Assembly: GCF_047495555.1 (NCBI RefSeq)
Contig: NZ_CP166866.1
Span: 930,001 to 994,000, forward strand
DNA length: 64,000 nucleotides
Origin: Methanobacterium_D sp040373355
GTDB lineage: Archaea; Methanobacteriota; Methanobacteria; Methanobacteriales; Methanobacteriaceae
Reading direction: 5' to 3'
The translations under genes and the position numbers were made by a program. The notes below the pieces were generated by a model. That model made no database searches. It was not told the DNA's origin and saw only the letters and a list, made by a program, of their open reading frames with translations. This document shows, in pieces, positions 28,071 through 38,279 of this stretch (its first letter is position 1; each line of letters opens with the position of its first letter).

Positions 28071-28511
28071 ATGGCTGAGGATGATATAAAAATCGTTATG
28101 TTCTGTTGTAACTGGTGTTCCTACGGTGGAGCAGATACCGCAGGTACAGCAAGGATGCAGTACCCACCGAACATACGTGTAATAAGAGTAATGTGTTCAG
28201 GACGTATAGAACCACAATTTGTTCTAAAGGCATTCAAAGAAGGTGCAGACGGCGTAATTGTAGCTGGTTGCCACCACGGAGACTGCCACTACGATTCAGG
28301 AAACTACAAATTAGACAGAAGAATGAGATTAATCTACAAACTCGTAGACGATCTCGGAATAGGAAAAGAAAGAGTATACCACGACTGGATCTCCGCATCA
28401 GAAGGGGAAAAATTCGCGGAAACAGTTAAAATGATGGTTGATCGTATCAAGAATTTAGGACCATCACCGCTTAAAGGACAATTAGCAGAAGTTGAAGAAG
28501 CGGAGGCATAA
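28071..28511 (+). CDS. mvhD: F420-non-reducing hydrogenase iron-sulfur subunit D
   Basis: A 146-residue MvhD. It carries a [2Fe-2S] cluster and passes electrons from the Mvh hydrogenase to heterodisulfide reductase subunit A. Conserved Cys occur in FCCNWCSYGGADTAG near residues 12-26, CSG near 43 and AGCHHGDCHY near 69-78. The start is set at 28071 (MAEDDIKIVMF) by the GAGGAGGA ribosome site; an upstream in-frame ATG is inside the repeat-bearing leader. First gene of mvhDGAB, two bases before mvhG. Confidence 0.95.
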   Translation: MAEDDIKIVMFCCNWCSYGGADTAGTARMQYPPNIRVIRVMCSGRIEPQFVLKAFKEGADGVIVAGCHHGDCHYDSGNYKLDRRMRLIYKLVDDLGIGKERVYHDWISASEGEKFAETVKMMVDRIKNLGPSPLKGQLAEVEEAEA

Positions 28512-28513
28512 AC

Positions 28514-29449
28514 ATGGCAGAAGGCGAAAAAGTCAAAATATTAACATCATGGTTATCAGGATGTTCAGGCTGTCACTTATCCATTGCAGATATTCACGAA
28601 GCAATCATTGACGTAATGGAACTTGCAGATTTTGAACACAGCCCTGTTTTAATGGATGTAAAATACGACGAAATACCAGAAGTAAACGTTGCTATTGTTG
28701 AAGGTGGAATCAGAAACGATGAAAACCTTGAAATGGCACACAAAATCAGAGAAAAAGCTGATATAGTTATAGCATATGGTACATGTGCAGTTTATGGTGG
28801 AATCCCAGGTTTAGGAAACCTTTGTTCTAACGAAGAGCTCTTAAGTGAGGCATACTTAAACTGTCCAAGTAACGTAAACCCAGAAAATATAGTTCCTTGT
28901 GAAGAAGTACCAGTATTTGAAAGCAGAGTAAGGCCTCTTGGTGAAGTTATAGATGTAGATGTAGCTATACCTGGCTGCCCACCAAGATCTGATGTTACTG
29001 CAGAAGCTATCATGGCTTTACTTACTGGGAAACCTCTGGAAATACCAAACACAAACCTATGTGAAGTTTGTCCAAGAGAAAAGCCACCAGAAGGAATGGC
29101 AATGGACGAAATTAAAAGACAGTTTGAATTAGGTAAACCTGAAGATGAAGTATGTCTCGTAACTCAAGGATTAGTATGTATGGGTCCTGCAACAGTATCA
29201 CTTTGTGGAGCAGAATGCCCAAGCATAGCAGTACCTTGCAGAGGCTGCTACGGACCAACCTCAAAAGTAGAAGATCAAGGTGCTAAAATGATAAGTGCAA
29301 TTTGTTCTGACTTCGGTATTGCAGAAGATAAAACTGTTGACCCAGAAAAAGTTGCTGAGCAGCTTGATGACGTTGTAGGTACTTTCTACACATTCACACT
29401 TCCAGCTTCATTAGTACCTATGAAGCAAAGGAAAATGGAGGGAAAATAA
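28514..29449 (+). CDS. mvhG: F420-non-reducing hydrogenase small subunit
   Basis: The 311-residue electron-transfer subunit of the [NiFe] hydrogenase. The proximal cluster motif SWLSGCSGCHLS is at residues 12-23; further Cys groups (GTCAVYGG near 94, PGCPPRS near 154 and several in the C-terminal third such as CLVTQGLVCMG and VPCRGCYGP) bind the remaining iron-sulfur clusters. It starts three bases after mvhD, with GGAGGC as ribosome site, and abuts mvhA. Cytoplasmic; no twin-arginine signal. Confidence 0.95.
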   Translation: MAEGEKVKILTSWLSGCSGCHLSIADIHEAIIDVMELADFEHSPVLMDVKYDEIPEVNVAIVEGGIRNDENLEMAHKIREKADIVIAYGTCAVYGGIPGLGNLCSNEELLSEAYLNCPSNVNPENIVPCEEVPVFESRVRPLGEVIDVDVAIPGCPPRSDVTAEAIMALLTGKPLEIPNTNLCEVCPREKPPEGMAMDEIKRQFELGKPEDEVCLVTQGLVCMGPATVSLCGAECPSIAVPCRGCYGPTSKVEDQGAKMISAICSDFGIAEDKTVDPEKVAEQLDDVVGTFYTFTLPASLVPMKQRKMEGK

Positions 29450-30868
<1,419 letters not shown>

Positions 30869-30890
30869 ACAACTTAAGGGTGAAAGAAAA

Positions 30891-32090
30891 ATGATAGTAG
30901 TAAACAAGGAAGGCTGCATCAGATGCGGAGCTTGCGAAGGCACATGTCCAACAGCAGCAATTGCAGTATCACCAGATGATGTGATCTACTGTGATATGTG
31001 TGCTGGTGAACCTAAATGTGTAAACGTTTGTTCCCAAGGCGCTCTTAAAGCTGAAGAAATAGCAGTAGGGGAAGAAGGTCAAACCCAAACCCGTATTGTA
31101 TTCAATCCTTCAGTATGTAATGAATGCGGAGATTGTGTCGAAGTTTGTCCTCCTAACGTTTTAAAAATGGAAGAAGGAAAAGTCAAACAGATGCCACTAC
31201 AGGGATTTTGTGTAATGTGCCAGAAATGTGCAGACATCTGTCCTGTTGATGTTATTGGAATAGAAGGTGTGAAAGAACCTAGAATAATCGAAAAAGATAT
31301 CACTGGTCCTATAGCCATTATAGACTGTACTGGCTGTGGAATGTGTATCGAAGATTGTCCAGTAGATGCTATTACACTTTCTGAAGCAGGTGAACCAATA
31401 GAAATCGACGCAGATACATGTATAAAATGTGGCGTATGTGCTCAAACATGCCCATGGAATGCAGTATACATATCAGGTAAAGAACCAACTAAAAGATCCA
31501 AGGAAATTATAGCATTCGATTTAGACGAAGATGCGTGTATCGGATGTAACATATGTGTTGAAGCATGTCCTGGAGACTTTATTAAAGCTAAATCAGCAGA
31601 TTTATCAGTTGATCTTCCAGATATCTGTGCAGCATGTGGACTTTGCGCAACAATGTGTCCTGTTGATGCCATAAGCCTTGATGTTGAACTTGGACCAGCA
31701 TCACCTGTAACAGATGAAGGAGTTGTACGAAATGTAGAACTCTGTGCTGTAGATGGTGGATGTGTTGAAGTATGTCCTACTGAAGCAATCAAAGTTGTGC
31801 CTGGAGAATCTTATTCAATGTGTACAAGATGTGGGGCATGTGCTTCTGCATGTGCAACTGGAGCACTAAAAGTGTCACAGATTGATAAGGAAGTAAACGG
31901 CGAAATGGTCAAAAGAGATAGAATAGAGTTCAGTCCAGCTCTCTGTAATGAGTGCGGTGACTGTCTTGATGTATGTCCTTACGACATGCTTACACTTGAA
32001 GAAGGCGCAAAAATGCCAATTAAAGGGTACTGTGTACTCTGTGACAAGTGTATTGATTTCTGTCCGAACAAGGCACTTGAAATGAAATAA
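30891..32090 (+). CDS. mvhB: Polyferredoxin MvhB
   Basis: A 399-residue polyferredoxin. I count twelve Cys clusters of the CxxCxxCxxxCP type or close variants, enough for about twelve [4Fe-4S] clusters in six tandem 2[4Fe-4S] ferredoxin units, as in Methanothermobacter MvhB. Variants occur at CDMCAGEPKCVNVC and CAVDGGCVEVC, where a spacer is longer or one Cys is replaced. It is the last gene of mvhDGAB; its precise electron partner is not settled. A multi-hairpin element begins about 20 bp after its stop. Confidence 0.95.
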   Translation: MIVVNKEGCIRCGACEGTCPTAAIAVSPDDVIYCDMCAGEPKCVNVCSQGALKAEEIAVGEEGQTQTRIVFNPSVCNECGDCVEVCPPNVLKMEEGKVKQMPLQGFCVMCQKCADICPVDVIGIEGVKEPRIIEKDITGPIAIIDCTGCGMCIEDCPVDAITLSEAGEPIEIDADTCIKCGVCAQTCPWNAVYISGKEPTKRSKEIIAFDLDEDACIGCNICVEACPGDFIKAKSADLSVDLPDICAACGLCATMCPVDAISLDVELGPASPVTDEGVVRNVELCAVDGGCVEVCPTEAIKVVPGESYSMCTRCGACASACATGALKVSQIDKEVNGEMVKRDRIEFSPALCNECGDCLDVCPYDMLTLEEGAKMPIKGYCVLCDKCIDFCPNKALEMK

Positions 32091-32110
32091 ACGGAAAAAA
32101 TTATTTTTTA

Positions 32111-32190
32111 GGTGGGTTTTCCACCATCGCTCGAAAATTCAATGAATTTTCGGCGCCCCAAACACCAAAGGTGTTTGAGGGTCTTTTATT
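32111..32190 (+). repeat. Multi-hairpin intergenic element A (downstream of mvhB)
   Basis: Three hairpins in series: GGTGG/CCACC (32111-32115 with 32121-32125), CGAAAATTC/GAATTTTCG (32132-32140 with 32144-32152, loop AAT) and CAAACACC/GGTGTTTG (32159-32166 with 32170-32177, loop AAA), then AGGGTCTTTTATTTTT. The T-rich end makes it a plausible terminator for mvh. The linkers GCTCGAAAAT, GGCGCCCC and TTTGAGGGT recur in the element at 41181-41245 on the other strand, and the terminal hairpin recurs at 19611 and 62719. Confidence 0.65.
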
Positions 32191-32253
32191 TTTCAAAATA
32201 AAATTAATATTTAGATTTAAATTAATAAAATAGCTTTTTTAAAGTTAGTTGAC

Positions 32254-32436
32254 TTATTTATTTAATTCAATATAGATACCATGCTTATCGAGGTCAAGCT
32301 CAACTATTTTACCTTCGAGGCTTTTTCGCTCACCTAATATATCTGTAAGATCGATTTTTTCTTTATCTATTTTGATGTTCAATACATCTTCCATGATAGT
32401 GTCACCATTTGTTGAATAAACTGTTGATTCGCACAT
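32254..32436 (-). CDS. CooT-family nickel-binding protein
   Basis: A 60-residue protein beginning MCESTVYSTNGDTIMEDVLN. This matches the CooT family (previously predicted RNA-binding), small dimeric proteins in which the conserved Cys2 binds nickel and which serve carbon monoxide dehydrogenase maturation in bacteria. The ribosome site GGAGTGAT fixes the start so that Cys is residue 2. It is convergent with mvhB, which ends a [NiFe] hydrogenase operon, so nickel delivery is a reasonable but unproven role. Confidence 0.75.
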   Translation of the reverse strand: MCESTVYSTNGDTIMEDVLNIKIDKEKIDLTDILGERKSLEGKIVELDLDKHGIYIELNK

Positions 32437-32470
32437 ATTATCACTCCTTATTTTATTTTAATGAAAACAT

Positions 32471-33754
32471 TTAGTAAACATATATTCCCTTATTCTCAAA
32501 TATTTCATTATTCTCCATAACCACGTTTCCACGTACTATTGTCATAGTTGGCATTCCTTTCACTTTAAATCCTTCAAATGGAGAATATTTGGCCCTGGTT
32601 TTAAAGTTTTCCGGATTTATTTTATCTTCTTTTTTCATATCAATAATTACAAAATCAGCATCCATTCCTTCTTTTATATGTCCTTTATTTTTGAGGTTGA
32701 ATATTTTAGCAGGATTTTCACATAAAAGTCTTTTAATATCTTCAAAGCTCATTTTATTTTCATTTACTTTAGTTAAAAGTAAGGAGAGAGTAGTTTCAAG
32801 ATTTGGAATTCCGGGCGGTGCTTCCCAAACATTTCGTTCTTTTTCTTTCAGTACATGTGGAGCATGGTCTGTTCCAATGATATCTATGTCTTTAAGGTTA
32901 GCCAAAGTAAGTTTATTTTTACTATCTCTTAGTGGTGGATTTGTCTTTGCAAAGTTACCACATTTGTCAAAATATGAAGTGTCTAAAAACATATGCTGTG
33001 GTGTTATTTCACATGTAACATTTAAACCTTCTTTTTTAGCCGTAATTATTTCTTGAATGGCTTTTTTAGTACTTACATGACATATATGGATTTTTTGATT
33101 ATAGAATCTTGAAAATGAAATTGCAGTGGAAACTGCAATAACCTCTGCAATTGGCGGACGTGCATCAGCGTAAATTTTGGAATCTTCATCTATTATGTTT
33201 TTTTCCATTTCTGTACAGAAATTTGTAATGCTTTCGTCCTCTGCATGGATGGAAATAGGGTAATCTTGGGGCAATCTTGAAATTTCTTTAAAGACTTCCA
33301 TTAGAAAGCTATTATCAATGTTATCGGTGAACACTTTAAAAGATGCAGGATTTAAATCCGCTATTTTATTGATTTCTTCTAAATCATCAACACCGGCATG
33401 CAGTGCAAAATCCACAATACTCTTCTTTTTACCAATTTCTAACTTTTCAAGAAATGTTCTTCGGGTGTCTGTAGGCGGCCTTGTGTTGGGCATATCCATT
33501 ACAGTTGTAAATCCACCAGCTGCAGCTGCCTCACTACCGCTTCTAAAATCCTCTTTATAGGTAAATCCAGGATCTCTAAAATGAACGTGAGCATCAATTA
33601 AACCGGGTAAGATAGGATTCCCATTAATATCAATCACTTCCTCGCTTTTTGGAGGAATTTTAGTAATAGAAACAATTTTCCCACCATTGATTCCAATGGA
33701 ATATTCCTTGTTTTCGGGAACAAGTTTACAGTTAGTTAAGCACAAATCAATCAA
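32471..33754 (-). CDS. pyrC: Dihydroorotase
   Basis: A 427-residue dihydroorotase (class I type), which cyclises N-carbamoyl-aspartate to dihydroorotate in pyrimidine synthesis. The metal-binding motif DAHVHFRDPG is near residues 53-62; further ligands fit HAED near 174, HICHVST near 222-228 and the catalytic Asp in IGTDHAPH near 290-297. Length is normal. It lies upstream of the CooT-like gene on the same strand with about 35 bp between them. Confidence 0.92.
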   Translation of the reverse strand: MIDLCLTNCKLVPENKEYSIGINGGKIVSITKIPPKSEEVIDINGNPILPGLIDAHVHFRDPGFTYKEDFRSGSEAAAAGGFTTVMDMPNTRPPTDTRRTFLEKLEIGKKKSIVDFALHAGVDDLEEINKIADLNPASFKVFTDNIDNSFLMEVFKEISRLPQDYPISIHAEDESITNFCTEMEKNIIDEDSKIYADARPPIAEVIAVSTAISFSRFYNQKIHICHVSTKKAIQEIITAKKEGLNVTCEITPQHMFLDTSYFDKCGNFAKTNPPLRDSKNKLTLANLKDIDIIGTDHAPHVLKEKERNVWEAPPGIPNLETTLSLLLTKVNENKMSFEDIKRLLCENPAKIFNLKNKGHIKEGMDADFVIIDMKKEDKINPENFKTRAKYSPFEGFKVKGMPTMTIVRGNVVMENNEIFENKGIYVY

Positions 33755-33849
33755 TTTTACACCTTTTAAATTTAAATTTTTGAAATTTTACTGCAATGTA
33801 CATAATTTTATATTTTTAATTATTAGATTTTTGCACTATTAAATATACA

Positions 33850-36153
33850 TTAACGATTAAATCTTCCCTTTATTCGTCTGTATTGCTCTACTAAATCTTT
33901 AATCTGATCTTTTCTATTTGTCTTTTTACTATAAGGTAAAATTCCGCCGTTTAATACAATTTCTTCTTTTTCCAGTTTACTGATATTTGTATAGGCAACA
34001 TTTTTCCATAGATTCAGCCATCCTTCTTCAGGACGGTTAACAGTACTTATATTAGTTCCCAGATGTTCGCTCCACAGCATTTGTCTAAATCTTTCAATAC
34101 TGCCTTTTTTCTGGTCATTAATATCAAACATTAATGCATTCATTTCCATGTTGCGGTGATTTACTGAAGTTTCAGTGCTTCCAAACTCTTCAGCGCAGCT
34201 TAAAGAAGATCCATCAATGTTTGAAGTACCTATTGTTGCCCAGACGTCATCTACAATTGCTACTTTGCTGTGGATATAACAATTACGTAGTTTATTTTTT
34301 CCATTTTGAAATTTACCTGACCATTTAACAAATACTCCAATTTGATTTTCTAAAAGCATCTTTTTAACATCTAGTTCAAGAAAATCAAAGCCGTAATGCT
34401 GCCAGCTTCTATATGTGGGGACATCCGGGACTTCATTAATTACCATAATTAACTGCAACTCTTCATTCCGATTGAGTGCCCTTTTTAAAGCTCCAATTAT
34501 ATATTTATTGGTGAAATACTGATTTTCAAGATATATGAAATCTTTTGCATTGTTAATAGCTTTTCTATAAGCTTCAAGAACTCCCATTTCTCCACTATTA
34601 GTTAATGTGTCTGGAGTAATTGACCTTACAATCTGCAAAGTTTCATTTTCTGATCTTAAATATGAATTTTGATTATTAATGATCTCATCATAGTCACTTT
34701 GGATATTTGAATTATTTTTTTGTTCTTTGATTTTATTTAAGGCAGTTTGAACTTCATTTTCTCTAAATAGACTACTATTTTTAATAAGCTTGCCTTCACC
34801 ATCAAAATGCAGGTCTGAGAGGTAATTCCAAATCTCAATGAAGAATTCTTCTACATCATTAACTGCAGATCCTTCTAAATAAATTGAAACATCATGTACT
34901 GGTCCTTCATTTTTATCAAGCCTACGTGGCTCGTCCACATCATGTTCCGTGGTATCCCAGTAGCTTTGACTAAATGGAGATCCAATTATTAAACCTTTTT
35001 TTCCATCTGCAACCAGAACTTTAGCATGCATTGCATAAGGGCCCTTTGCTGGGAATCTTCTTACTTCGACTTCACTATCTTTGAAATAATCATGTAATTC
35101 ATCGTAGTTATCAGGGACAACTGCATTTTCGTTTATAATTATTTTAGTATCTACTCCTCTATTTTGGGCTTCTAAAAGTTTATAAGCTAATGGATCGTCA
35201 GATTTATATTCAGAGGGATTATCTGGTGAATTAAAGAATCTTGGAACAAAATCAGGATAAAAGTTGAATTGAGTTAGATAAACATAAGATTCAGCTTCTT
35301 CTATCACACTCACAATTTTTTCTAAAGCGCAGTTATTATCAATTAATATTTCAATGTCATTATTTTGACTTAATCTTGATGGAATTGAATCTTTTAATGT
35401 AACATGCCATCCCTCAACATGTTTACGGTTAATTACTATATTTTCTATACTTTGGATAGATTTGCTGACGTTTTCATAAGTTTCTGTCTTTTTAAGCTCA
35501 AAAACTCCAAAATTGTCCTTAACAATAACTCTTATATCCGGATCTTTATCTAGAATTTCTTTATATTTGCTTGGATGATAAATAATTCGATAATATCCAT
35601 TCTCGTCAGTTTTAGTTGATCCTAAAAAGTCATCGCGCATGAAAAACAGAAGATTATATCTATCTTTTATAAAATCGAAAGAATCACTTAAAATGGTTTT
35701 TTCTACTGCAGACTTAACTTTTGATTCAATAAGCTCCAATGCGTTTAACTCTATTTTTCCAAAATCAACGTCCTCTGCTACTACAGTTAATCTAGAAATA
35801 GGATTTCCATTCTCATCAATAACTCTACCTTCAATGCCTATATTGGGCTTTTCTATTTTAATGGTTTCAAAATTGATATCATTACCTTTAAAACTCTTAG
35901 AGATGCTTAAAAGATTATCATTTTCTATAAAAACTTCAATTTTAATTTCTAAACTTTTTTTATCTTCTAAATCATTTCCTAAATCATAAACAATATTAAA
36001 ATCTCCTTCTGAATCACTTTTAGATTCACCTAATTCTTCATCTGCATGAAAAAATGATGAATTAATGGCATAAGCTTTTAACTTTAAATCAGATATTGGA
36101 TTTTTATTTTCATCAACCACTTTTCCATAGATATTTAGGATTATATTTTCCAT
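33850..36153 (-). CDS. Phospholipase D family protein with carboxypeptidase-like repeats
   Basis: A 767-residue protein. The N-terminal region has two Ig-like carboxypeptidase-regulatory-type repeats (IYGKVVDENKNPISDLKLKA near 8-27 and GIEGRVIDENGNPISRLTVV near 106-125). The C-terminal part has two HKD motifs: HAKVLVADGKKG with H376, K378, D383, then GSPF; and HSKVAIVDDVWATIGTSN near residue 650. These define a PLD-superfamily phosphodiesterase acting on phospholipids or nucleic acids. No signal peptide or membrane helix is clear. The substrate is unknown; the mix of domains is uncommon. Confidence 0.8.
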   Translation of the reverse strand: MENIILNIYGKVVDENKNPISDLKLKAYAINSSFFHADEELGESKSDSEGDFNIVYDLGNDLEDKKSLEIKIEVFIENDNLLSISKSFKGNDINFETIKIEKPNIGIEGRVIDENGNPISRLTVVAEDVDFGKIELNALELIESKVKSAVEKTILSDSFDFIKDRYNLLFFMRDDFLGSTKTDENGYYRIIYHPSKYKEILDKDPDIRVIVKDNFGVFELKKTETYENVSKSIQSIENIVINRKHVEGWHVTLKDSIPSRLSQNNDIEILIDNNCALEKIVSVIEEAESYVYLTQFNFYPDFVPRFFNSPDNPSEYKSDDPLAYKLLEAQNRGVDTKIIINENAVVPDNYDELHDYFKDSEVEVRRFPAKGPYAMHAKVLVADGKKGLIIGSPFSQSYWDTTEHDVDEPRRLDKNEGPVHDVSIYLEGSAVNDVEEFFIEIWNYLSDLHFDGEGKLIKNSSLFRENEVQTALNKIKEQKNNSNIQSDYDEIINNQNSYLRSENETLQIVRSITPDTLTNSGEMGVLEAYRKAINNAKDFIYLENQYFTNKYIIGALKRALNRNEELQLIMVINEVPDVPTYRSWQHYGFDFLELDVKKMLLENQIGVFVKWSGKFQNGKNKLRNCYIHSKVAIVDDVWATIGTSNIDGSSLSCAEEFGSTETSVNHRNMEMNALMFDINDQKKGSIERFRQMLWSEHLGTNISTVNRPEEGWLNLWKNVAYTNISKLEKEEIVLNGGILPYSKKTNRKDQIKDLVEQYRRIKGRFNR

Positions 36154-36416
36154 AGCCTACCTCGAATTGAAATAATGTCTTTATTTTAATAAAAAAGCTT
36201 AAAAGAGAATTTAAATAGAAAATGATCAATTTTAAAAAGTAAATACAAATTAGGTTATATGAATAAGTGGAATTATTAAAAATAGTCAATAATGGATAAT
36301 TAGTTTTTATCATTAAACTTTCTCCAAGTATAAATAAGGTTCAAAAAGTTAATAAATATTTGGATAGACATGGATGTACATAAATCATTTATTCAAAAGA
36401 AGCTAAATATAAGAAC

Positions 36417-37517
36417 ATGCCTTCAAAGAAAGATTTTGTAAAGTGGTTTATAGAAGAGGATCGGAAACTTCTATTAGAAGATTTTAAAAAAGATCCTGCC
36501 TATGGGGAACCCAAAGGAGAATTTAAGATAATAGCAGACTTCACGGAGTACTCGCCACTGCATATAGGCCATAGGCACTGCATGCTGGAGGCAAAAAAGC
36601 AGGTTAGTGATGGAATATTTGTTGCAGTTGTTCCCGGCCCATTTGAGCGGAGCGGTAGAGGGCTACCCTACATCATGACACGTCATGCAAGGGCCGATGC
36701 TGCGATTGCTGTTGGGGCAGATATTGTTATAGAAGGACCTCCAATGGGAATAATGGGTTCTGGACAATATTCGCTATGTCTTGCAAAGATTTTTAAAGCA
36801 TTGAATGCAGATTATATTCCTAGGGGTTACAAACCCATTGAGGGATTTGAAAAAATACTCCAAAGAATTTCGGATGGAAACGGAGTAGCTCCAAAACCCT
36901 ATAAAATCGTTGATATGGATACAAAAGAAGTTTTAATAAAAGGAAAACTTCATGAAGATAATTACGTTATTGTATCTCTTTCAAAATCCCTGACAAAGCT
37001 CAATTTTGATTTCAAGGATAAATTTATATTCGTAGAACGTATTGAAAACGTAAGCGGCACTAAAATTAGAGAAGCTGTTTTGAAGGATAATTTCAAATCA
37101 GTAGAAGATATGCTGCCCAAACAAACAATTGAGATTTTAGAAAGGGAAATTGGAGAAAATAGGGCTCCACTTCACGATTTAAGGGATGAAGAAGGCATAA
37201 TAGAACTTATAAACATGAGTTCTGAAGAGTATTTAAAATCATTGACTCTTTTAGATGATAAGACTGTTCTAAACATTATAAATGGAAGGCCATTTAAAAG
37301 CACTGCTGAAGTTGAAGAATGCATTTCACGTGGATTCAGCAGGCACTTTAAAACCAGGATTCTATCATCTTTAGAGGCAAGAATTGAAAAAGAGCCATTA
37401 TCTAAATATATAGATAAATATCCGTCCGTTATTCGTATATTAAATTATAAAGATAAAAATACGCTTAAAAATTTTAAAGAAAGCATACCACACAGGAGGA
37501 TTGAATTATGGCAGTAA
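36417..37517 (+). CDS. HIGH-motif nucleotidyltransferase, TmcAL/citrate lyase ligase-like
   Basis: A 366-residue protein with a nucleotidyltransferase core. FTEYSPLHIGHRHCM near residues 43-57 contains the HxGH motif, and NVSGTKIREA near 212-221 resembles the second substrate motif of adenylyltransferases. The C-terminal part is helical. Similar proteins are annotated as cytidylyltransferase-related or TmcAL-like (tRNA acetyltransferase-type adenylating enzymes). The substrate is not known. The 3' end overlaps the FKBP gene by ten bases, so they form an operon. Confidence 0.7.
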   Translation: MPSKKDFVKWFIEEDRKLLLEDFKKDPAYGEPKGEFKIIADFTEYSPLHIGHRHCMLEAKKQVSDGIFVAVVPGPFERSGRGLPYIMTRHARADAAIAVGADIVIEGPPMGIMGSGQYSLCLAKIFKALNADYIPRGYKPIEGFEKILQRISDGNGVAPKPYKIVDMDTKEVLIKGKLHEDNYVIVSLSKSLTKLNFDFKDKFIFVERIENVSGTKIREAVLKDNFKSVEDMLPKQTIEILEREIGENRAPLHDLRDEEGIIELINMSSEEYLKSLTLLDDKTVLNIINGRPFKSTAEVEECISRGFSRHFKTRILSSLEARIEKEPLSKYIDKYPSVIRILNYKDKNTLKNFKESIPHRRIELWQ

Positions 37518-38233
37518 AAGAAGGAGACTTTATTAGGCTTAACTACACTGGAAAGGTACAGGAAACAGGAGACATTTTCGATACCACAAATGAAGAAACC
37601 GCTGAAGAAGCAGGTCTTCAAACTCAAAATAAGACTTTCGGTGCAATACCAATAGCTGTTGGAGTAGGTCATGTCTTAAAAGGACTTGACAAAGGTCTTG
37701 TTGGAATGGAAGTAGGAGAGAAAAAAGAAATTGAAGTAGCTCCTGAAGATGGTTTTGGTATAAGAGACCAAAAACTAATACAGCTTATACCAATGAAGGA
37801 GTTCCAGAAACAGAATATGAGGCCACAAGTAGGAATGACCATAACCCTAGAAGGTCAGCCAGGTAAAATCAGAAGCATCAGCGGTGGAAGAGTAACTGTC
37901 GATTTCAACCACGAGTTTGCAGGTAAAACACTCGTTTATGACGTAGATGTTGAAAAAATAATCGAAGATGATGAAGAAAAAGTTTACGGAATTATTGAAC
38001 TCCAGTACCCAAGTCCAAACATGAAGCCAGAAGACCATGAAGTCAAAATTGAAGATGATAAAATAATGATTTACCTATCCGAGATGGCTAAATTCGATAA
38101 CCAGGCAACTTACGCAAAATTCAGAATCGCAAGAGATATCTGGGACAACATGGGTATAAACAGAGTTGAGTTTGTTGATGTATTCGAGAAAAAAGTGAAT
38201 ACAGAAGAAGAAAAAGAAGAAGCTGAAGAATAA
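37508..38233 (+). CDS. Long-type FKBP peptidyl-prolyl cis-trans isomerase
   Basis: A 241-residue archaeal FKBP of the long (SlyD-like) type. The FKBP part has LNYTGKVQETGDIFDTTNEE near 10-29 and GVGHVLKGLDKGLVGMEVGE near 52-71; an inserted flap (about 85-135) interrupts the domain as in SlyD. A C-terminal extension of about 90 residues, ending in acidic Glu-rich sequence, is typical for methanogens. It speeds proline isomerisation and acts as chaperone in the cytoplasm. Its ribosome site GGAGG lies in the end of the preceding gene. Confidence 0.9.
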   Translation: MAVKEGDFIRLNYTGKVQETGDIFDTTNEETAEEAGLQTQNKTFGAIPIAVGVGHVLKGLDKGLVGMEVGEKKEIEVAPEDGFGIRDQKLIQLIPMKEFQKQNMRPQVGMTITLEGQPGKIRSISGGRVTVDFNHEFAGKTLVYDVDVEKIIEDDEEKVYGIIELQYPSPNMKPEDHEVKIEDDKIMIYLSEMAKFDNQATYAKFRIARDIWDNMGINRVEFVDVFEKKVNTEEEKEEAEE

Positions 38234-38279
38234 ACAGCTTTTTAATTTTTATTTTTTGCATTCTTTCCTACTTTAATTA

